Below, piece after piece: positions 24,548-32,619 of a DNA stretch of 64,000 bases. Position numbers and translations under genes: made by a program. The stretch covers positions 124,001 through 188,000 of the forward strand of contig NZ_AMZN01000014.1 of NCBI RefSeq assembly GCF_000331535.1, given 5' to 3'. The DNA is from Fulvivirga imtechensis AK7 (GTDB taxonomy: Bacteria > Bacteroidota > Bacteroidia > Cytophagales > Cyclobacteriaceae). Under the pieces are notes generated by a model. That model ran no database searches. It saw only the letters and a list, made by a program, of their open reading frames with translations, and was not told the DNA's origin. Each line of letters starts with the position of its first letter. Position 1 is the first letter of the stretch.

Positions 24548-24582
24548 TTTTTCCGGCTTCAAGGGTAGTTTTTCCGGCTTCA
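24548..24582. promoter_or_regulatory. Direct repeat, candidate LytTR binding site
   Basis: TTTTTCCGGCTTCA occurs at 24548-24561 and 24569-24582, 21 bp apart from start to start, i.e. two helical turns on the same DNA face. LytTR regulators bind paired direct repeats with this spacing. Confidence 0.55.
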
Positions 24583-24631
24583 CCGCCAAAATGATTCGTT
24601 ACCTTCAGGAGATTTGATTATTTTGTACTGA

Positions 24632-24799
24632 TAATTAGTTTTATCTATAAGAAAACTCTTATCGTCATCGCGCCTGTCCCGGGCTTGCCACGGGGAGGAA
24701 TCGAAGCGATCCCCTCTTAATGCACCCCAAAGAAGAGGGGATTGCCGCACTTCGTTCGCAATGACGATAATTGTGAGTTTTCTTAGAAACACTAATTAG
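24632..24799. repeat. Inverted-repeat element, TAAGAAAACTC family
   Basis: The left arm TAATTAG...TAAGAAAACTC and right arm GAGTTTTCTTA...CTAATTA are inverted over about 40 bp with small gaps. The interior holds CGCAATGACG- and CCCCTC/GAGGGG-type motifs. A related element with the same outer arms is at 38701-38855. Confidence 0.65.
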
Positions 24800-24823
24800 C
24801 CACGCGCTAGTAAATGACCGGTA

Positions 24824-25891
24824 ATGAGGCTGAGCAATCAAATCAAACTAAGGGAAATACACTTCAGGTGGATCGGGATACTAATATTATCGCTAATCAT
24901 CACCTTTTTTGTCGACAGGGATGACGGCCATAGCCATACTCCTTTGGAAAAGCTCTTTATTGTGACCGGCATTACGGCATTTTTCTGGAATGGGGCCTTC
25001 ATACTCTTCATTTACTTCCGAAAGAAGTTTCCATTTGTCCGTCAAACGCCAAGACGCCTGGTATTGACCGCCCTAGCTTTGAGTGGTTTCCTGATTGTTG
25101 GAGATATTGTGATATGCATGATGCTGGAGAGAAGAACATTGGCTAAGTTAATAGCAGAGCCTTCCACTATTTTTCTATACACAGACGTCAATTTCATTGC
25201 AGCCCTTTTTGTAGGCCTTATCTATGAAAATGTTTATTTCTTTGAACAATGGAAAAGTACTATCCAACTCAATGAAGCTTTAAAAAACCAACAGATCAGA
25301 ACACAGTTTGAAGTGTTGCAGAACCAGATGAGTCCGCACTTTTTATTTAACAGCCTGAATACATTGACGACTTTGATAGCAGAAGATCAAAAAATTGCCA
25401 CGGAGTTTACGCAAAAACTGTCAGAGGTATATCGTTATATTCTGGCTAATAAAGAAAAGGAACTGGTGTTGCTCAAGGACGAGCTGGAATTTGCCGAGGC
25501 TTATTTGTATTTGCTGAAAATGCGATATCCTGAAAACCTGACCGCCAGCTATGCGGTCGATGAGCAATACCTAAGGCAGTATATCGCTCCGCTTACCATT
25601 CAAATGTTGATTGAGAATGCTATAAAACATAATGTTATTTCGAAGGCACACCCGCTACACATCGATGTATATGTTGAAAATGGAAGTTCTGTTGTGGTTA
25701 AAAACAATTTTCAAGGTAAAAAAGGAATAGAAAAGTCTACCAAAACAGGTCTGGCCAATATCCGTAAGCGCTATGAGTATTTTGGCAATAAAAATATCGA
25801 CATTATTACCACCGCACAAAACTACCTGGTAGCTATACCTCTGATCAGCCTGGTCAATGAAAATGATCAACCCGTGATTGTCGAGCTATGA
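24824..25891 (+). CDS. LytS-type membrane histidine kinase
   Basis: This 355-residue kinase has four predicted membrane helices (about residues 14-30, 42-64, 79-100, 117-138) with no recognisable sensor domain between them. Its His_kinase-type phosphoacceptor is NQMSPHFLFNSLNTL (H172), and the ATPase part has the N-box LIENAIKHN and a short GLANIRKRY G-box. This is the standard build of the Bacteroidota LytS/YehU kinases. It overlaps the response regulator by 4 bp (ATGA). The signal is unknown. The most obvious target is the divergent TonB receptor. Confidence 0.85.
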   Translation: MRLSNQIKLREIHFRWIGILILSLIITFFVDRDDGHSHTPLEKLFIVTGITAFFWNGAFILFIYFRKKFPFVRQTPRRLVLTALALSGFLIVGDIVICMMLERRTLAKLIAEPSTIFLYTDVNFIAALFVGLIYENVYFFEQWKSTIQLNEALKNQQIRTQFEVLQNQMSPHFLFNSLNTLTTLIAEDQKIATEFTQKLSEVYRYILANKEKELVLLKDELEFAEAYLYLLKMRYPENLTASYAVDEQYLRQYIAPLTIQMLIENAIKHNVISKAHPLHIDVYVENGSSVVVKNNFQGKKGIEKSTKTGLANIRKRYEYFGNKNIDIITTAQNYLVAIPLISLVNENDQPVIVEL

Positions 25892-26652
25892 GAGTATTGA
25901 TTATTGAAGATGAGGCCCCCGCTTTCCGGAGACTGCAGAAGATACTGGAGGAAGTACAGCCTGGTGTGGAGATCATTGAGGTGCTGGATAGCGTGGAGGA
26001 TAGCATCAAGTGGCTCAAAAACCACAACACGCCCGACCTCATCTTCATGGACATTCAGCTCAGTGATGGCCTGAGCTTTGAGATCTTTGAACAGGTAAAG
26101 ATCACCCGTCCTGTGATTTTCACCACCGCTTTTGATGATTATATACTCAAAGCTTTTAAAGTAAATAGCATAGACTATCTGCTCAAGCCCATCAAGGTAG
26201 AAGACCTGGCCCACAGCCTGCAAAAATTCCGCGAGATGAAAAATGCTTTCGGGCATGAGAGCAGCACGGACATCAACACCTTGATCAGCCAGATCCGAAT
26301 GGACGACCGCAAATTCAAAAGCCGGTTTTTAGTGAAGCAGGGAGAGAAGCTGGTATCTGTGGAAACGGTCAACATCGCCTATTTCCAAACACGAAATGGC
26401 GTAGTGCAGTTGGTAACTAACGAGGATAAAAAATATCTCATGGACCAGACACTTGATGACCTGAGCCAACATCTCGATCCGGAAAAATTCTTCCGGGCCA
26501 ACCGCCAGTTCCTGATCCACTTTCCGGCCATCAGGACTGTACATAAATACCACAAGGGCAAGCTTCTAGTCGAGCTTAATCTCCCTACCAGCGAGCCGCT
26601 GACTGTTAGCAGTGAAAAAGCGAGTGTTTTTAAGGAGTGGCTGGGGGAGTAA
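25888..26652 (+). CDS. LytTR-type response regulator
   Basis: This 254-residue protein has a receiver domain (1-120) with acidic pocket IIEDEA, phospho-acceptor D55 in LIFMDIQLSDG and the conserved lysine in DYLLKPI. It is followed by a LytTR DNA-binding domain (about 145-254; FLVKQGEKLVSVETVNIAYF, FFRANRQFLIHFPAI). LytTR proteins bind direct repeats with two-turn spacing, like those at 24548-24582. It is translationally coupled to the kinase. Confidence 0.9.
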   Translation: MRVLIIEDEAPAFRRLQKILEEVQPGVEIIEVLDSVEDSIKWLKNHNTPDLIFMDIQLSDGLSFEIFEQVKITRPVIFTTAFDDYILKAFKVNSIDYLLKPIKVEDLAHSLQKFREMKNAFGHESSTDINTLISQIRMDDRKFKSRFLVKQGEKLVSVETVNIAYFQTRNGVVQLVTNEDKKYLMDQTLDDLSQHLDPEKFFRANRQFLIHFPAIRTVHKYHKGKLLVELNLPTSEPLTVSSEKASVFKEWLGE

Positions 26653-27233
26653 TTCAGTTTCTGTTCTCAGTTCACCGTTCTCTGTTCTCAGTTTAGAGTT
26701 TTGAAGTTTGGAGTTTCCTGTTTCCAGTTTAGAGTTTTGAAGTTTGGAGTTTCCTGTTTCCAGTTTAGAGGTTTGAAAAAATCAAACCAATGGCCAAACC
26801 ATCCTAACGTCATTGCGAGGAGATGTCATCTGACGAAAGGAAGATGACCTTGACGTGGCAATCCCCCAATCGATAACGAGAACCAATGGCTTCACGGCTT
26901 TAACCATTCTTTCAATTTAGGAGACTGCCGCGCTCCCTATCGGTCGCTCGCAGTGACGTTTGCTTCGTTAATCTCTAGGCTGTCATTGCTAACCAGGAGC
27001 TGGACGGAGAAAGAGATGGTGAAGCAATCCCCCGGATAATTTCAGTTCTGCGTTTATCTATTCGTGCCACCACTATCTTCTTTCTGGCAGAGTGGTGGCA
27101 CGAATCTCAACTTTGAGTTCCCGGTTCTCCGTATTCAGGGATTGTCAACTACTAACCAATGACAAGTAGCCAATGACAAGTGACCAGTCAACCAGCCACC
27201 AGCCGCCAGAAACCAGCAACCAGCAACCAGCAA
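26653..27233. other. Repeat-rich intergenic stretch
   Basis: It contains a 36-bp tandem repeat (26689-26775), two segments with CGTCATTGCGAGGAG and CGCAGTGACG-type inverted motifs (about 26808-26995), and AACCAGC-type short repeats running into the stop of the cyclase gene (27180-27240). No gene is seen. Confidence 0.6.
26689..26775. repeat. 36-bp tandem repeat, 2.4 units
   Basis: The unit starts CAGTTTAGAGTTTTGAAG and repeats exactly at 26689, 26725 and, partially, 26761. There are no spacers, so it is not a CRISPR array. Confidence 0.85.
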
Positions 27234-28328
27234 CTAGTCCCCAGTCAAAGCACAAACATCTATCCTTTTCAGCTTGCCCTTGAGCTGGATCTCTCCAATA
27301 GATCGGCTTTTATAGCCATTAAGGGAGCCTATTCTTTGGAGGAGCTGACCGGAGATCAGGAGCTGCTCACCGTATTCGTTGCAGATCGACTGAATTCTGG
27401 AAGCCGTATTGAGCACATCACCATGGTAAGCAATATCACGCTTGATATTGCCGATCTCGGCCACGGTGACCAGTCCGCCATGGATTCCGGCTTTAAACTC
27501 CGGCACCATGTTATATTTTTTGAGATAGTAAGCCCTCCTTTTATTTAATGCTCCGCAAAAGGCATAAAAGATGGCTATATATTCATGGGTTTTCAGCACT
27601 TTGTCGGTTTTCCACGTCAGCACCACTTCATCACCCACATACTGATAGATCTCTGCTTTAAATTTTCCTACCAGCAGGTTGATATCATCAAAGCAATCTT
27701 TAATGAGCTGCGAGTATTTGATGTTGCCCAACTGCTCGGCATAGGTGGTGGAAGACTTCAGGTCCATGAACAGAAAAATACGGTCTTCGATCACGGGCTG
27801 CTGGTATTTCCCACTAAGGAAGTTGAACAGGTTGTTGATCCCGAATTTGGTGATGGTTTGTACTACAAAATTGAGGAGCAGGATCTGGAAACCCAGGAAG
27901 AGAAATCCGAAGGCAATCATCCCGTAAGCCGGCTTAAGCGCAAGAACCTCCCGAAATGCACCTTTTGGAAAGAAATCAAACTGGCTCATGATCAGGTAAA
28001 CCACTACTCCGCTGAGCGCAAAGCCGCATAGATAGATGCAGCTTTTGATCAGGATGATCTTCCCGAAGCTGAATTTTTCTACCCTGAGCTTTTCTGAGAT
28101 CTCGTTTACCCCAATAAAAAGAAAGCCGAATAGTAGTCCAAATAATGTCGCTTCAAACATCTGGAACGGAGAGGCCCAGTAGCTGACAATCGGGCTCTCA
28201 ATAGACTCGATATCTATTTCCGCCAGCTTTACAAAACCGGTAACGTTCGCCAAAGCAAAATAGGACACCATGTCCATCATCAGCACCCAGTATAGTAGGA
28301 TGAGCAGGTACAGCTTCAGCTTGTTCAT
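27234..28328 (-). CDS. Membrane class III adenylate/guanylate cyclase
   Basis: This 364-residue protein has four hydrophobic helices (about 5-26, 55-74, 88-114, 132-158) and a cytoplasmic class III cyclase domain (182-364). The metal-binding aspartates are D189 in FLFMDLKSST and D233 in YVGDEVVLTW, and GDVLNTASRIQ supplies the transition-state asparagine and arginine. It should make cAMP or cGMP from the nucleoside triphosphate. The short Crp-type regulators in the window lack clear cAMP-binding motifs, so a link to them is speculative. It is monocistronic and divergent from the glycosylase gene. Confidence 0.85.
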   Translation of the reverse strand: MNKLKLYLLILLYWVLMMDMVSYFALANVTGFVKLAEIDIESIESPIVSYWASPFQMFEATLFGLLFGFLFIGVNEISEKLRVEKFSFGKIILIKSCIYLCGFALSGVVVYLIMSQFDFFPKGAFREVLALKPAYGMIAFGFLFLGFQILLLNFVVQTITKFGINNLFNFLSGKYQQPVIEDRIFLFMDLKSSTTYAEQLGNIKYSQLIKDCFDDINLLVGKFKAEIYQYVGDEVVLTWKTDKVLKTHEYIAIFYAFCGALNKRRAYYLKKYNMVPEFKAGIHGGLVTVAEIGNIKRDIAYHGDVLNTASRIQSICNEYGEQLLISGQLLQRIGSLNGYKSRSIGEIQLKGKLKRIDVCALTGD

Positions 28329-28442
28329 GTCGTAAAATAAGGGAATTATCAGCTAAAAGAAATGATGAAGCTCCTTAGATGGCCAGTAAATGTCGATAAT
28401 TGATGGATTTTCTAAAAAACATAAGATCAATATCTTTGCTTT

Positions 28443-29120
28443 ATGACCTACGGAGAAAAAATATTAAACTACTACCGATCTTTAGCGTTGCCTCAAAACT
28501 TACCTGAAGGCGTGGAAGTGTTGTTTCCTTTTGCCGAAGAAGAAGTGAGCGGCATACTTGAAGCTTTCTACACTAAATATTTCAGCGACAACGGTAGACG
28601 CACTTTTCTCATCGGTATTAATCCTGGCCGGTTTGGTGGTGGAGCAACCGGTATTCCCTTTACCGATCCCATCCGGCTGCTGGAAGAGCTGGGTATCCCC
28701 AATTCCTTCGATCCGAAGCAGGAGCTGTCTTCCCGGTTTATCTACCAGATGATCAATGCCATTGGCGGTCCGGAGATCTTCTATAAAAATTTTTACTTCA
28801 CCTCTGTATCACCGCTGGGGTTTGTAAAAGACGGAAGAAACCTGAATTACTACGACATTCCTGCACTTCAGCAGGCTCTCGAAGCGTACATTGTGGATGA
28901 AATGAGAAAGCAACTCGCTTTTGGAGCTAACCCCGTGGCGTTCAGCCTGGGGATGGGCAAAAACATCGAATACATCAAAAAGCTGAATGCTAAATATCAG
29001 TTATTTGAAGAAATTATCCCACTGCCACACCCGCGGTGGGTGATGCAGTACCGGCTGAAGCGGCTGGATGAGTTTATCGGTGAATATGTGGATAAGCTGA
29101 GGCCGCAGATCAAGCAATAA
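28443..29120 (+). CDS. SMUG2-like uracil-DNA glycosylase family protein
   Basis: This 225-residue protein carries the uracil-DNA-glycosylase fold motifs GINPGRFGGGATGIPFTDP (about 58-76) and PHPRWVMQYRLKR near the C-terminus, with NFYFTSVSPLGF between them. This matches the SMUG2/DUF4918 group common in Bacteroidota. It would remove uracil or oxidised pyrimidines from DNA. It is convergent with the AlkA gene at 29194, so two base-excision repair enzymes lie side by side. Confidence 0.8.
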   Translation: MTYGEKILNYYRSLALPQNLPEGVEVLFPFAEEEVSGILEAFYTKYFSDNGRRTFLIGINPGRFGGGATGIPFTDPIRLLEELGIPNSFDPKQELSSRFIYQMINAIGGPEIFYKNFYFTSVSPLGFVKDGRNLNYYDIPALQQALEAYIVDEMRKQLAFGANPVAFSLGMGKNIEYIKKLNAKYQLFEEIIPLPHPRWVMQYRLKRLDEFIGEYVDKLRPQIKQ

Positions 29121-29124
29121 GCCC

Positions 29125-29188
29125 CAAGCTACAAGCCACAAGGTGCATCTTGAAAATCGCTTGTTGCTTGAAGCTTGGGGCTTGTAGC
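29125..29188. terminator. Bidirectional hairpin between the glycosylase genes
   Basis: CCCCAAGCTACAAGC and GCTTGAAGCTTGGGG, with further complementary ACAAG/CTTGT inside, can form a stem-loop between the two convergent stop codons. Confidence 0.5.
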
Positions 29189-29193
29189 TCCCA

Positions 29194-30069
29194 TCAGTCT
29201 TTACTTAAAGACCGCCACAGAAACAAAGTAGCATAGGCCTGCCAGCCCTGCCACTTTTCAGACAGCTCTGCCAATTCGCTCATTGAAGGCTTGTCCTCTC
29301 TTCCCTGCAGATATTTAATTGCATTTTGCAGACCTGCATCTCCCATAGGAAAAGCATCCATGAATTTCAGGCATCGCATCGCTACGTAATTAGCCGTCCA
29401 CGGACCGATACCTTTAAGCTCTGAAAGCACCTGCACTGCTTCTGCTAATGATAACTGTTGCAGTTCCTCTTTAGATATAAGCTTTTCAGCAAATTTTTGA
29501 GATAGATTGATGATGTAATCTGCCTTTTGTCGTGAAAATTGAAGTTCCAGCAAATCTTCACGAGTAGCAGACGCCAATGCTTCCGGTGACGGAAAGAAAT
29601 AGTAGCTATGGCCCTCGTGGTCGAAACGCATGCCATACTTTTCAACCATCGCTCTTTTGAGCCTAAAAGCAAACGCCAGGTTGATCTGCTGCCCAATAAT
29701 AGACCAGCACAAGGCTTCGTAAAGATTTTCGATACCAACCAGCCGCAGTCCCTGGTATTGCCTGAGCAAGGGTGTTAACAAAGGGTCGAACAAGTTATAA
29801 AAACCTGACAAATCCCTATCCATATCGAACCATGAGCGGACATACAAGGAAAACTGGTCAGGATCTAATGTAGAGTCAGTTAATGTTTTGACGTTGAGCG
29901 TGCTACCTGCCTCTGCAATTTGTATGACCGCCCTTTCATTATTAATAGAGATGGTTTTGGTAATGATATCGTCCTTTACATGATAGAGGCATTCATCAAA
30001 GCCCCTATCAACATAGCGAAGGCATTGCGCATAGTCAAAATACGCTGGCTTGGATATAGTAACTTCCAT
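29194..30069 (-). CDS. alkA: DNA-3-methyladenine glycosylase II (AlkA-like)
   Basis: This 291-residue protein has an AlkA-type N-terminal beta domain (about 1-110), then the helix-hairpin-helix superfamily domain: LCWSIIGQQINLAFAFRLKR, the HhH LSELKGIGPWTANYVAMR and the catalytic aspartate in FPMGDAGLQNA. It removes alkylated bases such as 3-methyladenine. No Ada domain is fused. The ATG at 30067-30069 gives the normal family length (282 residues in E. coli AlkA). Confidence 0.85.
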   Translation of the reverse strand: MEVTISKPAYFDYAQCLRYVDRGFDECLYHVKDDIITKTISINNERAVIQIAEAGSTLNVKTLTDSTLDPDQFSLYVRSWFDMDRDLSGFYNLFDPLLTPLLRQYQGLRLVGIENLYEALCWSIIGQQINLAFAFRLKRAMVEKYGMRFDHEGHSYYFFPSPEALASATREDLLELQFSRQKADYIINLSQKFAEKLISKEELQQLSLAEAVQVLSELKGIGPWTANYVAMRCLKFMDAFPMGDAGLQNAIKYLQGREDKPSMSELAELSEKWQGWQAYATLFLWRSLSKD

Positions 30070-30285
30070 AGATCAAAAATGCGCAAAAGCCGGAAAAAGA
30101 GAAATCCATTTCTTGCGAATACCAGCACATAATGTTTCAATGGTCCTTGTTTTGTTTCATCAAACAATTTTATCGCTAATAAATGTATTTCATCCCGCAT
30201 AAACGTTGTTGGTCGGCCGGGATTTCGTATTGTGGGTTCGCACCCCTTATCTTAGTATCAATTAAAGCCAACTATAGACAACAGA

Positions 30286-30322
30286 AAATCCCCTGGGGCA
30301 AGGTTCTCCAGGGGATTTTTTG
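30286..30322 (+). terminator. Intrinsic terminator
   Basis: AATCCCCTGG and CCAGGGGATT form a 10-bp stem followed by TTTTTTGTTTT on the plus strand. On the minus strand a shorter T run follows, which could end the TonB receptor gene that stops at 30339. No plus-strand gene precedes it. Confidence 0.75.
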
Positions 30323-30338
30323 TTTTATTTAGTATAGA

Positions 30339-32345
30339 TCAAAGCTTCACCTTCACACCCAAGGACATCACCCGCCCGCGGTTGACCACACCGGCATCAG
30401 ATAAGACTGTGGGTGTACGATACACTTCGTCAGCTATGTTGTTCACTCTGCCAAAGACAGTAAGATTATTGGATGTAATGCTTAGCTTAGCATTAACTAC
30501 GGCATAGCCGTTCTGGTTGGATATCTCTTTAATCTTTCCGTGGTAGATCCCATTTAGATTAAGATTAAAAAGGCCAAACTTGTAGTTAATGCGCGCTGAC
30601 GCCATATTTTCCGGCATAAAGGTATAGTCATCCATCAGGTGAGTATATGTTGCTGTCACTGATAACACTTCAACCGGTTTTAATATTGTGGCTATCTCGA
30701 ATCCTGAGGTGTTTACATCTTCAGGTAGATTATAAAATGAAGGTGCTGATAGCGGATTGTTTTCCGTCTCCACCGGTGGGGCTGCAGGGTCCAGGAAAAT
30801 AAGATTTTTGATGGTGTTGTTAAAGTAAGTCAGCGTAGCGGAAAAAACAGAGAAGTTTTGAATATACGCTACCTCAAAAGTTTGTATTTCCTCTGCTTCA
30901 AGTGCAGTATTACCGAAGTCTACAGGATTATTCTGGTCGTGAAGTTCCAGATAGTTGGGTGCACGGAATGCCTGCCCGTACATAACCTTAACAGTTGATC
31001 GGAAAGGTGTATTGTAAACAACAGCACCTCTGGGATTAATGCTTGACCCAAAGTCGCTATAGCTATCCAGTCGAGCCCCGAAAGTTACTCTCAGGTTGTC
31101 AGTAATGATGTGTCTGTCTTGAATAAACAGCCCTACGATATTTCGCTTATCAGCCGTGTTGTTGAACGGTAAATGATACTCTCTGATTCCACCAAAGTAC
31201 TCAAAAGTGATATAGTCGTGCGTAGCCAGCGACACGGCACGTTCAATTCCTGCTTGTTCATAAGAAACTCCGGCAAGTAGCTCGTTAGCGTCACTAAATT
31301 TATAAGACACATCTGTGCTAAAGTTAACTGCGGAGCTTTTCATAAACGGTCCTGCAAAAAAATCTTCGGTCATCATTCCAAAACCCGGGTCAAAGCCAGT
31401 GGGAAGAATAACTGCTTTCGTTTTCCAGTTTTCCACTCTATAGCCGGCTTTAAAACTAAAGGCTAATTTGTCGCTGGCAGAAAGATTATATCCCAGGTTG
31501 ATCATAGACTGAGATGATTGTTCATTATTGTTGAAGTCGGCAACTCCTCCCAAACCATAAAAGCCCTTAAACTCCCGCTCATGGTGCCTGGCTTCCGCCT
31601 TTAAGCCCTTATACTGTGCCCGAAGCATAACGTCAACACCCTGCTCCGGGTCTGTCATGTCTGATGGCCTGTCCAATAGGTCTTCAAAATCATCAAACTC
31701 ATATCCTTCATTAGAAAATCCTTTTACGAAACCACCAAGATCCACATCTCCAGCCTTTGTTGAAAAATTACCTGCAGCAGAAATTCCCTGAAAGCTACCA
31801 TATGAAAACTGGATGTCATTGGTATTTTCCTTAGTTACAATGTTAACTACACCAAGAAAGGCATTGGATCCGTAAAGCGATGAACCGGGACCGCGGATCA
31901 CTTCTATTTGCCTGATATTCTCGACAGGGATCAAACGGTTAATAACAGAAACTCCTCCTGTGTAAAGGTCATTGATGCGATGACCATTCACCAAAAAAAG
32001 TACTGATTCTGAAAGGGCTGTGCTTCTCCCTCTGGCACCCACCCTGAATGCCTTTCCTTGTTCAATATCCAGGCCTGTAAAATATCCGGGAACATAATTA
32101 AGCAACTCCTCCACTGATGTTACCCCCATGTTTTCAATCTCAGCAGAGGTAAAAACATATACAGAAGAAGGAGAATTGATAAAAGATTCACTGTTCTTTG
32201 ATGCCACGGAAATTTCAATACTCATAAGTTCTTCGAGCGACATGTCGAAATACTCATCAAGTTCTTCATTCCCCTGTGAATAAGATGGGATTGCGCAAAT
32301 GGTGGCACAGGTCAGGAAGCAAAAAAAGGAGGCGATTAGCTTCAT
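30339..32345 (-). CDS. TonB-dependent receptor (plug plus barrel)
   Basis: This 668-residue outer-membrane receptor has a signal peptide (1-23), an acidic linker DEYFDMSLEELMSIEISVAS typical of colicin-I-receptor/FepA-like proteins, and a plug domain (about 55-165; INSPSSVYVFTSAEIENMGV, EVIRGPGSSLYGSNAFLGVV). The barrel closes with a terminal aromatic-type strand (GVKVKL). It lacks the carboxypeptidase-like domain of the other receptor. The substrate is unknown; siderophores, vitamin B12-like compounds or metals are likely for this subfamily. The upstream region has a repeated ATACCCCCAA motif. Confidence 0.85.
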   Translation of the reverse strand: MKLIASFFCFLTCATICAIPSYSQGNEELDEYFDMSLEELMSIEISVASKNSESFINSPSSVYVFTSAEIENMGVTSVEELLNYVPGYFTGLDIEQGKAFRVGARGRSTALSESVLFLVNGHRINDLYTGGVSVINRLIPVENIRQIEVIRGPGSSLYGSNAFLGVVNIVTKENTNDIQFSYGSFQGISAAGNFSTKAGDVDLGGFVKGFSNEGYEFDDFEDLLDRPSDMTDPEQGVDVMLRAQYKGLKAEARHHEREFKGFYGLGGVADFNNNEQSSQSMINLGYNLSASDKLAFSFKAGYRVENWKTKAVILPTGFDPGFGMMTEDFFAGPFMKSSAVNFSTDVSYKFSDANELLAGVSYEQAGIERAVSLATHDYITFEYFGGIREYHLPFNNTADKRNIVGLFIQDRHIITDNLRVTFGARLDSYSDFGSSINPRGAVVYNTPFRSTVKVMYGQAFRAPNYLELHDQNNPVDFGNTALEAEEIQTFEVAYIQNFSVFSATLTYFNNTIKNLIFLDPAAPPVETENNPLSAPSFYNLPEDVNTSGFEIATILKPVEVLSVTATYTHLMDDYTFMPENMASARINYKFGLFNLNLNGIYHGKIKEISNQNGYAVVNAKLSITSNNLTVFGRVNNIADEVYRTPTVLSDAGVVNRGRVMSLGVKVKL

Positions 32346-32391
32346 AATTCTAAAAATTTAAATGAAAAAAAAATGGCTAAGACGTAAAAGT

Positions 32392-32479
32392 TAGTGGTAT
32401 ACCCCCAATTAACCAGCGAACTTTAAAGAAATATCTTACACATGTAAAACCTGCGACCAACTAGTTGGAATACCCCCAA
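32392..32479. promoter_or_regulatory. Repeated ATACCCCCAA motif upstream of the receptor
   Basis: TAGTGGTATACCCCCAA (from 32392) and TAGTTGGAATACCCCCAA (from 32462) are direct repeats about 70 bp apart in the 274-bp gap upstream of the receptor. They may be a regulator site; no known factor is assigned. Confidence 0.4.
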
Positions 32480-32619
32480 CAATCGCGTCATGAAGGGCAT
32501 TAGCCTGTTTTTGGTGCTTACTGTTAATTCGAAAAGGTCATATTGCCAGCTTTTTTACATAAACAGACCTTATATTACGTCAGTAACCAGTGGTAAAGCT
32601 CTTCATCTTCAAAAAAAGA

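Larger units (their letters stand above)
24392..24823. other. Divergent control region between receptor and LytS kinase
   Basis: It contains the 21-bp-spaced direct repeat (24548-24582) and, nearer the kinase gene, an inverted-repeat element (24632-24799). GGGAAAACCCGTGAACACGGG near 24446-24466 is a small imperfect inverted repeat. No gene is present. Confidence 0.6.

Noticed and set aside
26689-26775. 36-bp repeats with a CRISPR-like unit length
   Set aside because: Units are directly adjacent without spacers and there are no cas genes.
27180-27548. 122-codon plus-strand frame antisense to the nucleotide cyclase
   Set aside because: Its first part is AACCAGC-type repeat and the rest mirrors the cyclase gene.
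30229-30245. GTGGGTTCGCACCCC, resembling a tRNA T-arm
   Set aside because: No acceptor stem, D-arm or anticodon arm could be found around it, so it is not called a tRNA or tmRNA.
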